A stretch of 64,000 bases of DNA from Streptomyces sp. NBC_00554 (GCF_041431135.1 NZ_CP107799.1:2046001-2110000); one strand, 5' to 3'; positions 16,932-26,477 are shown, numbered from the stretch's first letter. The notes: generated from the letters alone by a model not told the origin. Numbers and translations are program-made.

Positions 16932-17585
16932 ATGGCCTCCATGGTGTCCACGGACCGTTTTCTCGCCTTCGCCGCGATGTCGCTCCTGGTGATCGTCATC
17001 CCGGGGCCGAGCGTGCTGTTCGTCATCGGGCGGGCGCTCGCGCACGGCCGGCGCACCGCGGTGGCCACGGCCCTCGGCAATGTCTTCGGCTCGTACCTCC
17101 TTGTCGTCGCGGTCGCCGTCGGTATCGGTTCGCTGGTCGAACGCTCGGTGACGATCTACCTGGCCGTGAAGCTGGCCGGCGCCGCGTACCTCGTGTTCCT
17201 CGGCGTACAGGCGTTCCGGCACCGCAAGGAGCTGAACGCCTCGGCGATCACGACCCGGGACACCTCCCCGGCCCGCGGAGATCTCCGCACGGTCCTCGAC
17301 GGCGTACTGGTCGGCGTCACCAACCCCAAGGGCATCGTCTTCTTCGCCGCGGTACTCCCCCAGTTCGTGGACCACTCGGCGGGCCGACTCCCCCTGCAGA
17401 TGCTGCTGCTGGGCCTGGTCCCGATCTCCATCGGCCTCGTCACGGACACCCTGTGGGGTCTGACGGCCTCGGCGGCCCGCACCTGGTTCGCCCGCTCGGA
17501 CCGACGGCTGTCGCTGATCGGGGGCACGGGCGGGTGCGCGATGATCGGGCTGGGGGTTACGGTCGCGGTGACGGGGCGGGACTGA
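16932..17585 (+). CDS. LysE/RhtB-family amino-acid exporter
   Basis: A 217-residue inner-membrane protein with about six hydrophobic segments. The family signature is at the start of helix 1 (LLVIVIPGPSVLFVIGRA, about residues 18-35), followed by GNVFGSYLLVVAVAVGIG, LAGAAYLVFLGVQAFRHR, a central loop, and LVGVTNPKGIVFFAAVLPQF, all typical. The family exports amino acids or their derivatives by proton exchange; the substrate cannot be told from sequence. ATG 16932 or 16941 may be the start; neither has a clear ribosome binding site. It converges with the AlkZ-like gene. Confidence 0.88.
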   Translation: MASMVSTDRFLAFAAMSLLVIVIPGPSVLFVIGRALAHGRRTAVATALGNVFGSYLLVVAVAVGIGSLVERSVTIYLAVKLAGAAYLVFLGVQAFRHRKELNASAITTRDTSPARGDLRTVLDGVLVGVTNPKGIVFFAAVLPQFVDHSAGRLPLQMLLLGLVPISIGLVTDTLWGLTASAARTWFARSDRRLSLIGGTGGCAMIGLGVTVAVTGRD

Positions 17586-17663
17586 GCCCAGCGGTGAGTG
17601 GCCGGGACGACGCCCACTGGTGACGGGCTGGGACGTGGCCCATCGGTGAACGGGCCAGGGCTG
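17586..17663. repeat. Three degenerate 26-bp tandem copies between convergent genes
   Basis: Units starting at 17586, 17612 and 17638 share the pattern GCCCAnYGGTGAnnGGSYnGGRmnn. They occupy almost all of the gap between lysE and the AlkZ-like gene. It is probably a local duplication remnant, and no function is evident. Confidence 0.55.
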
Positions 17664-17667
17664 AGCC

Positions 17668-18783
17668 CTACTTGACGACCGTCCCGAAGCGGATGTCCCA
17701 GGAGGACGACGAGCCGTTCATCATCTCGATCGTCCGCTCGGCCTCCTCCACGACCTCCTTCCGCTGGGAGTTCGTCAGAGTCCCGAAGAGCTCGATCGTG
17801 AGGACTTCCTCCTCCTGCCGCCAAACGCCCGCCAGGAAACCGTCGACGAGCAGCACGCAGTACGCCTGGTTGCCCTTCCACGTCCGGCCCTTGAGGTCGG
17901 CGGACCCCATCCGGGTGCGGTCGGCGTGCGAGAGGAGCAGGTTGTCGAACTCGGGGAGGAAGCGCGGCGGGGCCGGGGTGTCGGCGTCCGGGCGGGGCGC
18001 GTCGGGGAGGTCGAAGAGCTCGACGCCGTTCTCGTCGCGGAAGGTGACCAGCTGGGGCCTGAGCCGTTCGAAGGCGTCACGCAGCCGAGTCAGTCCGGCC
18101 CAGGTCTGCATGTCCTTGACGGAGGCGGGCCCGAAGGCGGCCAGGTAGCGCAGGACGGTCGCGTCGGGGGCGGGCGCCGGATCGGACGGGCGGTCGAGCC
18201 AGTGCTCGGCGGTGGTGAGCGTGACCTGGCCGCTCCGGCCCCACAGGCCACGCGGGGTGACCTGGACGAGCGGCAGCCTGCAGCGGGCGGCGACCGAGAG
18301 CGCGAACGGATCGGCGTCGGGCCACTCGACGAGCAGCGCCTCACGCAACTGCTTCATGGTGCGCGGCTCGGCCTCCACCAGCTCACGGCTGATCGAGGCG
18401 AGCCGGTCCAGGTCGACGCCGTCGAGCCCCTTGCGGAACTGGTTGAGTTCCCGGTCGCGCGCGGCCTGCACCAGCGGGCGCAGGTTGAGGGCGTCGTCGG
18501 CGGTGTGGGTGTGGATGGTGGAGCGCATGGTGACGAGGCGTACGACCTCCCGGTCGGCCATGAGCTGCGACAACGCCTCCGGGGTGAAGCCCTCCAGCCG
18601 GGCGGCGAGCGCATAGTACGGCGGCTTGACGTTCTGCGCCTGAAGGCCGAGGAGGTGCTCGACGGCCTCCTTGGCACCGAGGTCGGACCGGCGCAGGAGG
18701 AGCTGCCGGGCGAGGGTCGCGCGGTTGAGGGCGCGGGTGCCGAGCACGGGTGCCGCGGAGGTCTTCTTCGTCATGCTCCGCAC
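17668..18783 (-). CDS. AlkZ-like winged-helix DNA glycosylase family protein (HTH_42)
   Basis: A 371-residue protein of the winged-helix DNA-binding family that includes the AlkZ and YcaQ DNA glycosylases. The N-terminal LGLQAQNVKPPYYALAAR carries a Gln48-X-Gln50 pair at the place of the catalytic QxQ motif of AlkZ-like enzymes. Downstream are LVTMRSTIHTHTADD, PLVQVTPRGLWG, ATVLRYLAAFGPAS, and FLPEFDNLLLSHADR followed by VLLVDGFLAGVW, all usual in this family. Members excise alkylated bases or unhook interstrand crosslinks; many Streptomyces paralogues are untested. It stands alone and converges with lysE. There is no sign of a toxin biosynthesis cluster next to it. Confidence 0.8.
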   Translation of the reverse strand: MRSMTKKTSAAPVLGTRALNRATLARQLLLRRSDLGAKEAVEHLLGLQAQNVKPPYYALAARLEGFTPEALSQLMADREVVRLVTMRSTIHTHTADDALNLRPLVQAARDRELNQFRKGLDGVDLDRLASISRELVEAEPRTMKQLREALLVEWPDADPFALSVAARCRLPLVQVTPRGLWGRSGQVTLTTAEHWLDRPSDPAPAPDATVLRYLAAFGPASVKDMQTWAGLTRLRDAFERLRPQLVTFRDENGVELFDLPDAPRPDADTPAPPRFLPEFDNLLLSHADRTRMGSADLKGRTWKGNQAYCVLLVDGFLAGVWRQEEEVLTIELFGTLTNSQRKEVVEEAERTIEMMNGSSSSWDIRFGTVVK

Positions 18784-18999
18784 GTTAGCGGGACTTGCGG
18801 ACAGGTTCTGTCCTCATTTCTGTCCTCATTCCTCGGGAATCCCTGCCCCGGCGGTGCCACACCCCCGCGCCGAGGACATTTGACCCGTATATCCTGCTCG
18901 GTGATCGCAGAGACGTACGTTCGACCGCATTCGTGCTTCATGCTCCACGTTCATGGTTCATGCTCCAGGCGACGACAGACGACAGGGGAGGCAGCCGCG
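18784..18999. other. Divergent promoter region of the AlkZ-like and CorA genes
   Basis: These 216 bp should contain both promoters. Short direct repeats are visible (TCTGTCCTCATT twice near 18808-18833; TTCATG(C/G)T near 18937-18964). I see no clear operator and no recognisable magnesium riboswitch. Confidence 0.35.
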
Positions 19000-20151
19000 A
19001 TGTCCGAGCGACGCGCCCGCCCAGCCGCGCAGGGCGCCAGGAAATCCGGCTGGCGACGCGCCCTCACCCCACCGGCCGCACCGCCCCCCGCGCCCCGCCC
19101 CGACCCGCCTTCGCCGGAACCCACCGACGCCGGCAGCGTCGTACAGGCGGCGCTCTACCGTGACGGCGTACGCGTCTCGACCCCGGAATCCCTGGCCGAC
19201 ACCTTCCGCGAGCTGCGCGAGCAGCCGGACGGCATGGCGTGGATCGGCCTGGCCCGCCCGACGGAAGCCGAACTCCTCTCCCTGGCCGCCGAGTTCGACC
19301 TGCACCCGCTCGCCGTCGAGGACGCGATGGAGGCGCATCAGCGTCCGAAGCTGGAGCGCTACGGCGAGACGCTCTTCGTCGTTCTGAGTGCCGCGCGCTA
19401 TCTGGACGCGCTGGAGGAGGTCGACTTCGGGGAGCTGCACGTGTTCGTGGGCCCCGACTTCGTGATCACGGTCCGGCACGGCGCGGCACCGGACCTCTCG
19501 GCGGTGCGCCGCCGCATGGAGGACACCCCGGAGCTCCTGAAGCTCGGCCCGGAGGCCGTCCTCTACGCGATCCTCGACTCCGTGGTCGACGGCTACGTCC
19601 CCGTCGTGACCGGCGTCCAGACCGACATCGACGAGATCGAGACCGAGGTCTTCCGCGGCGACCCCGCGGTGTCCCGCCGTATCTACGAACTCTCCCGGGA
19701 AATGGTCGAGTTCCAGCGCGCCACCCGCCCGCTGGTCGGCATGCTGCACGCCCTCATGGCCGGCTTCGCCAAGTACCGCACCGACGAGGAACTCCAGCGC
19801 TACCTCCGCGACGTCGCCGACCACGTCACCCACACCAGCGAACGCGTCGACGGCTTCCGCCAGGCCCTCACCGACATCCTCACCGTCAACGCGACCCTCG
19901 TCACCCAGCAACAGAACGCCGAAATGCGCGCGTTGGCGGAGGCGGGTTTCGAACAGAACGAGGAGATCAAGAAGATCTCGTCCTGGGCGGCCATCCTCTT
20001 CGCCCCGACGCTGGTCGGGACGATCTACGGCATGAACTTCGATCGGATGCCGGAGTTGCACTGGGAGCTCGGGTACCCCTTCGCCATCATCCTGATGGCG
20101 GTCGTATGCACCAGTTTGTACGTCATCTTCAAGCGGAAGGACTGGCTCTGA
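19000..20151 (+). CDS. corA: CorA-family magnesium/cobalt channel
   Basis: A 383-residue protein. A Pro/Arg-rich N-terminal tail (about 1-45) precedes the CorA cytoplasmic alpha/beta funnel domain, which includes HPLAVEDAMEAHQRPKLERYG. Long helices (about 210-325) follow, then two C-terminal membrane helices with the pore signature YGMNFDRMPEL (about 340) and a basic tail, KRKDWL. The pentameric family carries Mg2+ (or Co2+) through the inner membrane. ATG 19000 has GGGGAGG 8 nt upstream. The following regulator gene runs toward it on the opposite strand. Confidence 0.93.
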   Translation: MSERRARPAAQGARKSGWRRALTPPAAPPPAPRPDPPSPEPTDAGSVVQAALYRDGVRVSTPESLADTFRELREQPDGMAWIGLARPTEAELLSLAAEFDLHPLAVEDAMEAHQRPKLERYGETLFVVLSAARYLDALEEVDFGELHVFVGPDFVITVRHGAAPDLSAVRRRMEDTPELLKLGPEAVLYAILDSVVDGYVPVVTGVQTDIDEIETEVFRGDPAVSRRIYELSREMVEFQRATRPLVGMLHALMAGFAKYRTDEELQRYLRDVADHVTHTSERVDGFRQALTDILTVNATLVTQQQNAEMRALAEAGFEQNEEIKKISSWAAILFAPTLVGTIYGMNFDRMPELHWELGYPFAIILMAVVCTSLYVIFKRKDWL

Positions 20152-20204
20152 GCAGTCGCCGTGAGAGGCGCCGCTGCGAGGAGTAGCAGCCCAGGTGAGG
20201 CAGT

Positions 20205-21185
20205 TCAGATCCAGCCCCGCCGGGCCGCGATGGCCCCCGCCTGGAAGCGGTTCGCGGCGCCCAGCTGGTCGTGCAGACGGCTCATCCGGCGTCTCATGGT
20301 CCGTACCGACCAGCCCAGTTGGCGCGCTATCGCCTCGTCCTTCAACCCGCTGACCAGCAGAGCGAGCAGCAGCCGGTCCTCCTCGCCGGGTTCCGCGGAC
20401 TCCTCGCCGAGTCCCGCCGGCTCCGGCGGCGCGAGCAGCGGAGTCGCCAGTGTCCAGCACAGCCGCCAGTAGTCCGTCAGCGCGTCGAGCAGCGACGACG
20501 GCCGGATCACCGCCGCCCGCACATCCGTCAGATCCAGCGACAGAGGCATCAGCGCCAGTACGTCGTCCGCGATCGCCAGCTTGATCCGCAGCCCTGGCAG
20601 CACCCGTGCCTGCTCCCCCCGGTCCACCAGCCGCCGGATGTCGTCCAGCACCCCCGGCCACTCCAGCGCCTCCGGGGCGTACACCGCGCGATACGTCAAC
20701 CCGCCGCGCATCGCCGCCTCCTCCACCGGATTGGCGGTGGTCAGCGCGTAGGGCGGCCGGTCCAGGGTGCGGACCTCCTGCTTCGCCTCCTGCTGCAGCC
20801 GTACGAACCAGCGGCCCAGCGCCTCCCGGCCGGAGACGATCTCGACCTCCTTGGCGTCGCCGCGCCGAGCGGCCTCGAAGAGCCCGGCCAGCTCTCCGGC
20901 TGCCGACCGAACCCGGCCGAGTTCGACCGTGCGCTCCTGAATCAGCGCTTCCACGGCATGCTGCGGGTCGATGGCCGCATAGCGCCGCCGGGTGCCGGAC
21001 AGCCGCCCGACCAGCCCGCGGTCGTGCATCCGGTCAAGTGCCCGCGCCACCCGCTCCGATGACGTGCCGAGCTCGCTCGCCAGCTCCGTGGGCGCGGCCG
21101 CCTGCCGGGCGAGCAGCGCGCGGTAGACCTGCTCGTCGAAGGCGTCGATACCGACGGCCGCCAGCTCCTGGGACATGCGGGCCAT
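20205..21185 (-). CDS. TrmB-like and LuxR-type HTH transcriptional regulator
   Basis: About 326 residues, starting at ATG 21185 with GGTGGG about 6 nt upstream; ATG 21176 is possible. The N-terminal winged helix resembles TrmB ([40 protein letters not shown]). The middle (about 95-235) resembles the TrmB effector or phospholipase-D-like segment. The last 65 residues are a LuxR-type HTH: LLLALLVSGLKDEAIARQLG, WSVRTMRRRMSRLHDQLGA. Such two-HTH proteins are common in Streptomyces, often beside secreted hydrolases. It is divergent from the large subtilase gene, 82 bp away, so control of that protease is the natural guess. Confidence 0.85.
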   Translation of the reverse strand: MARMSQELAAVGIDAFDEQVYRALLARQAAAPTELASELGTSSERVARALDRMHDRGLVGRLSGTRRRYAAIDPQHAVEALIQERTVELGRVRSAAGELAGLFEAARRGDAKEVEIVSGREALGRWFVRLQQEAKQEVRTLDRPPYALTTANPVEEAAMRGGLTYRAVYAPEALEWPGVLDDIRRLVDRGEQARVLPGLRIKLAIADDVLALMPLSLDLTDVRAAVIRPSSLLDALTDYWRLCWTLATPLLAPPEPAGLGEESAEPGEEDRLLLALLVSGLKDEAIARQLGWSVRTMRRRMSRLHDQLGAANRFQAGAIAARRGWI

Positions 21186-21267
21186 CGTGGCCCACCTGTG
21201 CCAGCGGCAGCAATGGGCCACAGGGAATCGTTGCCCTATCCGGACCGGGCCGCATTAGGTACCGCCT

Positions 21268-24200
21268 ATGGGTCACTCACACCGAAGAACCGTGCACATA
21301 GGCCTGGTGGCCGCGGTGCTCGGCGGACTGCTCACATCGGTCCCGCCTGCCATCGCCGCCTCTGAGCCCGCGAGCCACGGCACACAACGGGTCATCGTCG
21401 AGCTCGAGGGTGCCGCGGCGCTCGAGGCCGCGCCCGGCTCCGCGAAGAACGCGAAGGCCGCGGACGTGACGGCCGAGCGCAAGAAGCTGACCGGCAGGCA
21501 TGACGACTTCCTGGCCGAGGCGAAGGACGCCGGAATCACCGCCAAGTCCGTACGCCGGCACACCCTTCTGCTCAACGCCGTGACCATGACCGTCGGCGCC
21601 GACGACCTGGCGGAGCTGCGGAAGCTGCCGGGCGTGAAGTCCGTCAGCCCCGCCGGCACCTCGCACGCCATGGACACCGACGCCAACGAGGTCGTGGGCA
21701 ACCCGGCCGTGTGGGCCCAGGAGGACCCCAGCGGCGCCAAGGCCACCGGCAAGGGCGTCACCGTCGCCGTGATCGACACCGGCGTCGACTACACCCACCC
21801 CGATCTGGGCGGCGGCTTCGGCGAGGGCCACAAGGTCGTCGGCGGCTACGACTTCGTCAACAACGACGCCGACCCGATGGACGACCAGAGCCACGGCACC
21901 CACGTCGCGGGCATCATCGCCGGCAAGGCGGCCGCCGAGGGCGGCGTCACCGGCGCCGCGCCGGACGCCGAGCTGCTGGCGTACAAGGTGCTCGGCGCCG
22001 ACGGCAGCGGCGACGACTCCGGCATCATCGCGGCCATCGAGGCCGCGGTCGACCCGGCGAACCCGCACCGCGCCGACATCATCAACATGAGCCTCGGCAA
22101 CAGCGCCGGCACCGCGAGCGACCCGCTGTCCCGTGCCGCGTCCGCCGCCGTCGCCGGCGGCACCCAGGTCTTCGCCTCGGCCGGCAACTCCGGCCCGGGC
22201 GACTGGACGGTCGGCTCCCCGGCCGCGGCCCCCGGCGTCATCGCCGTCGGCGCCTCCACCAGCGGCATCCGGCTGCCCGTGCTCAAGGTCGCGGGCGACA
22301 CCCTGCAGAGCTACCGCGGCGGCCGCTCCGCCAACCCGCCCGCCGCGCCGGTGACCGCCGGTGTGGTCAACATCGGCATGGGCACTCCGGAGGAGTGGGA
22401 GAAGGCGGGCGACGTCACCGGCAAGATCGTGCTGTACGCGATCCCGCCGGCCGTGAACCCGTACGACGTCTGGTCCGAGGAGATGACGACCTGGCGCGAG
22501 GCCGAGAGCCGCGGCGCCGTGGCGCTGGTCGGTGGCGTCGGCGGAGGCGGCGGCCCGGTCGTCCTGGGCGACAAGAGCCGCACGAACCCCCTCCAGGCGC
22601 AGCGCGAGCAGACGGCGCCCACCACGCTCGACCGTGCGGCGAGCGTGAAGGGCGAGGCGCTGCTCGGCGCCACGCCCACCGAGTCCGGCGATGCGCTGCG
22701 CATGGACAAGCTGGTCCTGGCCGGCGTGGACCCCGAGGCGGGCGCGCAGCTCGCCGCGCTGGCCGAGTCCGGCGGCGAGGTGGTGCTCGACAGCCGCGAC
22801 TCCACGGACGAGATGGCCTCGTTCTCCTCCCGTGGCCCGGACACCGAGAACCTCGGTCTGAAGCCCGAGATCGTCGCCCCCGGCGTCGAGGTCCTCTCCT
22901 CGGTGCCCAAGGCCCTGGTGCCCGAGGGCTACCAGCGGATGTCCGGCACCTCGATGGCCTCCCCGCTGGCGGCGGGCTCCGCCGCGCTGCTGCGGCAGCT
23001 CCACCCGGACCGCACCGCGGCTGAGCTGGGCGCCGAGATGATCGGCTCCGCCAAGACGCTCGCCGGCCCCGACATGCAGTCGCAGGGCAGCGGCCGGCTC
23101 GACACCGCCGCCGCGGCGGCGACCAGGCTGTACGCCTCCCCCGCCACGGTCTCCTTCGGGCTGCCGCACATGGACCAGCCGAAGGTCACCGGCAGCCGTG
23201 TGATCACCCTGCACAACACCGACAGCACGCCGGTCAGCGGCAAGGTGACCGTCACCGGTCCCGCCAAGGTCTCCCCGGACCACGTCGACATCCCGGCGGG
23301 CGGCACCGCGACCGTCACGCTCACCGTGGAGCGCGACCGGCCCGACGTCACGGACTACGCGAGCAACTACCTGAGCGGCCGTGTCACCGTCACGCCCGAG
23401 GAGGGCCAAAAGCTCACCGTCCCGTATCTGATGACGGCGATCCCGCTGTACGTCGACGCGGCCGAGGACCCCTCCAACGACGGCTCCACCACGGTCTACG
23501 TCTACAGCCCGACGCCGCTCACCGCGCCGCCGGTGCTGACGGTCACCCCGCCCAAGGGCAAGTCGTACACCAAGGCGACCCAGCCCACGGCGGACCCGTA
23601 CTACTACCGGGCCGACTTCACCGGCCTCGCCTCCGGGGTGTACAAGATGGCCGGCCGCGCCACCACGGACGCCGGGATGCGCCAGTCCGGCACCGGCGCC
23701 TTCGAGGTGACTCTCACCTCCTCCAAGGCCAAGCGCTGGAAGGCGGTCGGCCCGAACAGCGCCGTGGGCACCACCCAGTTGGCCCCGGGCGCGCCGAAGC
23801 AGGCCGTGATGACGCAGGGCACCCGGCCGGGCGCTTGGGTCACCACCGACAGCGGCAGGACCTGGCAGCAGCGGGGCCACACTCCCGTCAGCAACGCCCA
23901 GACCGAGCCGTCCCTCGTCATCGACTCCCGCAACCCGAACCGCTGGTGGGAGGCCGTGCTCAGCCCGCACCCGTCCGCGTCCCCGTCGGGCAGTGTGCTG
24001 ATGCGCACGGAGGACAGCGGCCGCAGCTGGGAGCGGATCGACGGCCCGCCGTCGCCCATCACCGAGCTGACCGCGGACGCTCGGACACGGGTGCTGCTCG
24101 CCACGTCGGACTACACCGGTGAGCACTTCGTCAGCCGGGACCGCGGCGCCTCCTGGGCGCCGGTGGACCTCTCGGGTGTCACGGGCTTCCTCGCCAAGAG

Positions 24201-25554
24201 CGCCATCGGCGGCGACGACCTGTACCTCTGGGCCGGCCAGGCGATCTGGGTGATCCGCGACTTCGTCACCGGTGACCCCAAGCCCGCGGTGAAGGTGTTC
24301 ACGGTCACCCCGGGCCAGCAGATCCTCGGCGGCTTCGACGTCGACGGATCGCTGCTCGCCATGAAGGTGCAGGGCCAGAACTCGGGCCTGTACGTGAGCC
24401 GGGACGGCGGCCGTACCGTCGAGAAGACCAGCCGCACCTACAGCGGTCTCTTCGACGTCTCAGGTCGCGACATCTACCAGGACGACCTGACCGGCACCGG
24501 CGCCATCAGCCGCGACGGCGGCCGGACCTGGACCACGGTCGAGCAGCCCGTAGACGGTTCGGTGGTCTACGACTTCGACCGCTGGGCCGACGGCTCGTAC
24601 ACCATCGGCTCCGGCGCCGCCGGCCTCTTCCGCTCCACCCCGGACGGCGGCTACCGCCGGCTCGGTGTGCAGGGCGAGTCCGTGCCCGCGCTGGCGACTT
24701 TCGGCAACCAGCTGCTGGCCGGCACCTCGGTGGGTACGTACCGCACCACTGTGCCCGCCGCGAGCCCCGAGTGGGGGCCGGCTGACCGCGAGGGCACGAC
24801 CGGCACCGACGTCGTCGGGTTCCAGCCCTCGGAGCAGGACCCGAAGACCGGCTGGCAGGTGGTCAACTACCTGTACAACGTGGTGCTGCAGAAGACCACG
24901 GACGCGGGCAGGACCTGGTCGGACGTCAGCGTGCGTGACGCCAACGGCACCGCGTTCCTGGTCGACCCGGCGAACCCGGACCGGATGATGATCTCGTTCA
25001 AGTCCTCCAACGCCGCCGGTGTCTACACCACCACCGACGGTGGCGCCCACTGGAAGACCTTCAACCACGGGCAGTACTACGACACCATCGTGGCGGACCC
25101 CGACAAGCCGGGCCGTGTCTGGTTCGGCGGCTGGTGGGGCCTGTCCTACTCGGACGACTTCGGGGCCACCACGACCCAGGTCTCCGAGGCCGAGGTGCAC
25201 GCCATCCAGTTCACCGACCACGCCATGATCACCGGTGGACAGGCGATCCGGATCAGCAAGGACGGCGGCCATACGTTCACCAAGGCCGACACCGGCGCCC
25301 TGCGGATCAGCGTCTCCGACCTGCTCCAGGTCGGAGACACCCTCTACGCGGGCACCAACCAACGCTGGATGGACTTCACCCCCACCGGCGGCCGGGGCGT
25401 ACTGCGCTCCACCGACGGCGGTCTGACCTGGCAGAACATCTCCCGCGGCATGCCGAACACGGACGTGCTGTCCCTGGCGGCCTCGCCCGACGGGCGGTAC
25501 CTGTTCGCCGGTGTCGACCAGGGCGGCGTCCACCGTCTGGAGCTAGACGACTGA
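21268..25554 (+). CDS. Secreted subtilisin-like protease (S8) with a C-terminal propeller domain
   Basis: A 1428-residue exported protein. A signal peptide (about 1-31) and an inhibitor-I9-like propeptide (about 40-140) precede the S8 domain. Its triad is Asp170 (AVIDTGVDYTHPDL), His209 (HGTHVAGIIAG) and Ser562 (GTSMASPLAAG). A protease-associated insert (about 340-480) lies between His and Ser. Beta-sandwich segments follow (about 615-830), then a long region (about 835-1425) with repeated DGG/DSG-R-(S/T)W motifs of the Asp-box, sialidase-like propeller type (TTDSGRTWQQ, SRDGGRTWTT, RSTDGGLTWQN). The propeller may bind the substrate or cell wall. No sortase motif or membrane anchor is seen. 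It ends at a strong hairpin. Confidence 0.92.
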   Translation: MGHSHRRTVHIGLVAAVLGGLLTSVPPAIAASEPASHGTQRVIVELEGAAALEAAPGSAKNAKAADVTAERKKLTGRHDDFLAEAKDAGITAKSVRRHTLLLNAVTMTVGADDLAELRKLPGVKSVSPAGTSHAMDTDANEVVGNPAVWAQEDPSGAKATGKGVTVAVIDTGVDYTHPDLGGGFGEGHKVVGGYDFVNNDADPMDDQSHGTHVAGIIAGKAAAEGGVTGAAPDAELLAYKVLGADGSGDDSGIIAAIEAAVDPANPHRADIINMSLGNSAGTASDPLSRAASAAVAGGTQVFASAGNSGPGDWTVGSPAAAPGVIAVGASTSGIRLPVLKVAGDTLQSYRGGRSANPPAAPVTAGVVNIGMGTPEEWEKAGDVTGKIVLYAIPPAVNPYDVWSEEMTTWREAESRGAVALVGGVGGGGGPVVLGDKSRTNPLQAQREQTAPTTLDRAASVKGEALLGATPTESGDALRMDKLVLAGVDPEAGAQLAALAESGGEVVLDSRDSTDEMASFSSRGPDTENLGLKPEIVAPGVEVLSSVPKALVPEGYQRMSGTSMASPLAAGSAALLRQLHPDRTAAELGAEMIGSAKTLAGPDMQSQGSGRLDTAAAAATRLYASPATVSFGLPHMDQPKVTGSRVITLHNTDSTPVSGKVTVTGPAKVSPDHVDIPAGGTATVTLTVERDRPDVTDYASNYLSGRVTVTPEEGQKLTVPYLMTAIPLYVDAAEDPSNDGSTTVYVYSPTPLTAPPVLTVTPPKGKSYTKATQPTADPYYYRADFTGLASGVYKMAGRATTDAGMRQSGTGAFEVTLTSSKAKRWKAVGPNSAVGTTQLAPGAPKQAVMTQGTRPGAWVTTDSGRTWQQRGHTPVSNAQTEPSLVIDSRNPNRWWEAVLSPHPSASPSGSVLMRTEDSGRSWERIDGPPSPITELTADARTRVLLATSDYTGEHFVSRDRGASWAPVDLSGVTGFLAKSAIGGDDLYLWAGQAIWVIRDFVTGDPKPAVKVFTVTPGQQILGGFDVDGSLLAMKVQGQNSGLYVSRDGGRTVEKTSRTYSGLFDVSGRDIYQDDLTGTGAISRDGGRTWTTVEQPVDGSVVYDFDRWADGSYTIGSGAAGLFRSTPDGGYRRLGVQGESVPALATFGNQLLAGTSVGTYRTTVPAASPEWGPADREGTTGTDVVGFQPSEQDPKTGWQVVNYLYNVVLQKTTDAGRTWSDVSVRDANGTAFLVDPANPDRMMISFKSSNAAGVYTTTDGGAHWKTFNHGQYYDTIVADPDKPGRVWFGGWWGLSYSDDFGATTTQVSEAEVHAIQFTDHAMITGGQAIRISKDGGHTFTKADTGALRISVSDLLQVGDTLYAGTNQRWMDFTPTGGRGVLRSTDGGLTWQNISRGMPNTDVLSLAASPDGRYLFAGVDQGGVHRLELDD

Positions 25555-25579
25555 GGTTCGGCCCGTCGCACTCCGGGCA

Positions 25580-25612
25580 GGTGCGGTCGCCGTACAGCAC
25601 GGCGACCGCACC
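25580..25612 (+). terminator. Terminator of the subtilase gene
   Basis: A perfect 14-bp stem, GGTGCGGTCGCCGT (25580-25593) with its complement (25599-25612) and a 5-nt loop, 25 bp after the stop codon. The rest of the gap to 25772 holds no gene that I can support. Confidence 0.85.
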
Positions 25613-25772
25613 ATCGGCACGGGCTTGGACGTCGCTCAGATGTCGGCGATCTCCCTAGGGTCTGTCCGGCGGATCAGGCCGGAGAGAAGAAGCGGTACCT
25701 GATAAGCGCAGGTGAGCGGGGTGTAGTGCGTGGTTCAGGCGGGGAAGCGGGCCGGTGAATCGGACGTCCGTT

Positions 25773-26477
25773 TCACGCGCCCCGGTGAGTGCTCCCGCCC
25801 GTGTCCCCCGCCTTCACCAGCCCCGTCTCGTACGCGAGCACCACGGCCTGGGAGCGGTCGCGGAGGGTCAGTTTGGCGAAGATCCGGGCCACGTGGGACT
25901 TCACCGTCGCCTCGCTCAGGGTCAGTTCCGCGGCCAGCTCCGTGTTGGAGAGGCCGCGGCCCAGCAGGGTGAGGACCTCCAGCTCGCGGGGGGTGAGGGC
26001 CGTGAGGTCGGCGTGCACGGCGGGTGGGCGGGCGGTGTCCGAGGCGAAGCGCTCCACCAGGCGGCGGGTGATCGACGGGGCCAGCAGGGCGTCGCCGGTG
26101 TCGACCAGGCGTACGGCCGCCGCGAGGTGTTCGGGGGTGACGTCCTTCAGGAGGAAGCCGCTGGCTCCTAGCGCCAGCGCGGCGTACACATAGCGGTCCA
26201 GGTCGAAGGTCGTCAGCATGAGGACCCGGCAGTCCGGGGCCTGCGCCAGAATCCGGCGGGTGGCCTCAAGCCCGTCCATGTTCGGCATGCGGATGTCCAT
26301 CAGCACGACGTCCGGGAGGAGTTCGCGTGCCGCCGCGACCGCCTCCACGCCGTCGGCCGCCTCGCCCACGACCTCGATGCCGCGGGCGTTCAGGATCAGC
26401 CGGAAGCCGGTCCTGATCAGCGTCTGGTCGTCGGCGATGAGCACGCGGGGAGCACGCTCCCCGGCTCTCCCTTTCAC
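25773..26477 (-). CDS. NarL-family response regulator
   Basis: A 234-residue two-component regulator. The receiver domain (about 10-125) has the acidic pair in LIADDQ, phospho-acceptor Asp61 in VVLMDIRMPNMDG, Thr in LMLTTF and Lys in FLLKDVTPE. The LuxR HTH (about 160-225) contains LTPRELEVLTLLGRGLSN and LSEATVKSHVARIFAKL. It starts at GTG 26477, overlapping the sensor kinase gene by 4 bp, so the two are translated together. The adjacent divergent ABC transporter and the large palindrome at 27392-27421 suggest that it controls antibiotic or peptide export, as do many such pairs in Streptomyces. Confidence 0.93.
   Translation of the reverse strand: MKGRAGERAPRVLIADDQTLIRTGFRLILNARGIEVVGEAADGVEAVAAARELLPDVVLMDIRMPNMDGLEATRRILAQAPDCRVLMLTTFDLDRYVYAALALGASGFLLKDVTPEHLAAAVRLVDTGDALLAPSITRRLVERFASDTARPPAVHADLTALTPRELEVLTLLGRGLSNTELAAELTLSEATVKSHVARIFAKLTLRDRSQAVVLAYETGLVKAGDTGGSTHRGA

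Noticed and set aside
25640..25700. The segment containing TAGGGTCTGTCCGGCGGATC resembles sequence I associate with insertion-sequence ends in Streptomyces.
   Set aside because: No transposase fragment, second inverted end or target duplication is visible nearby, so I do not call a mobile element.
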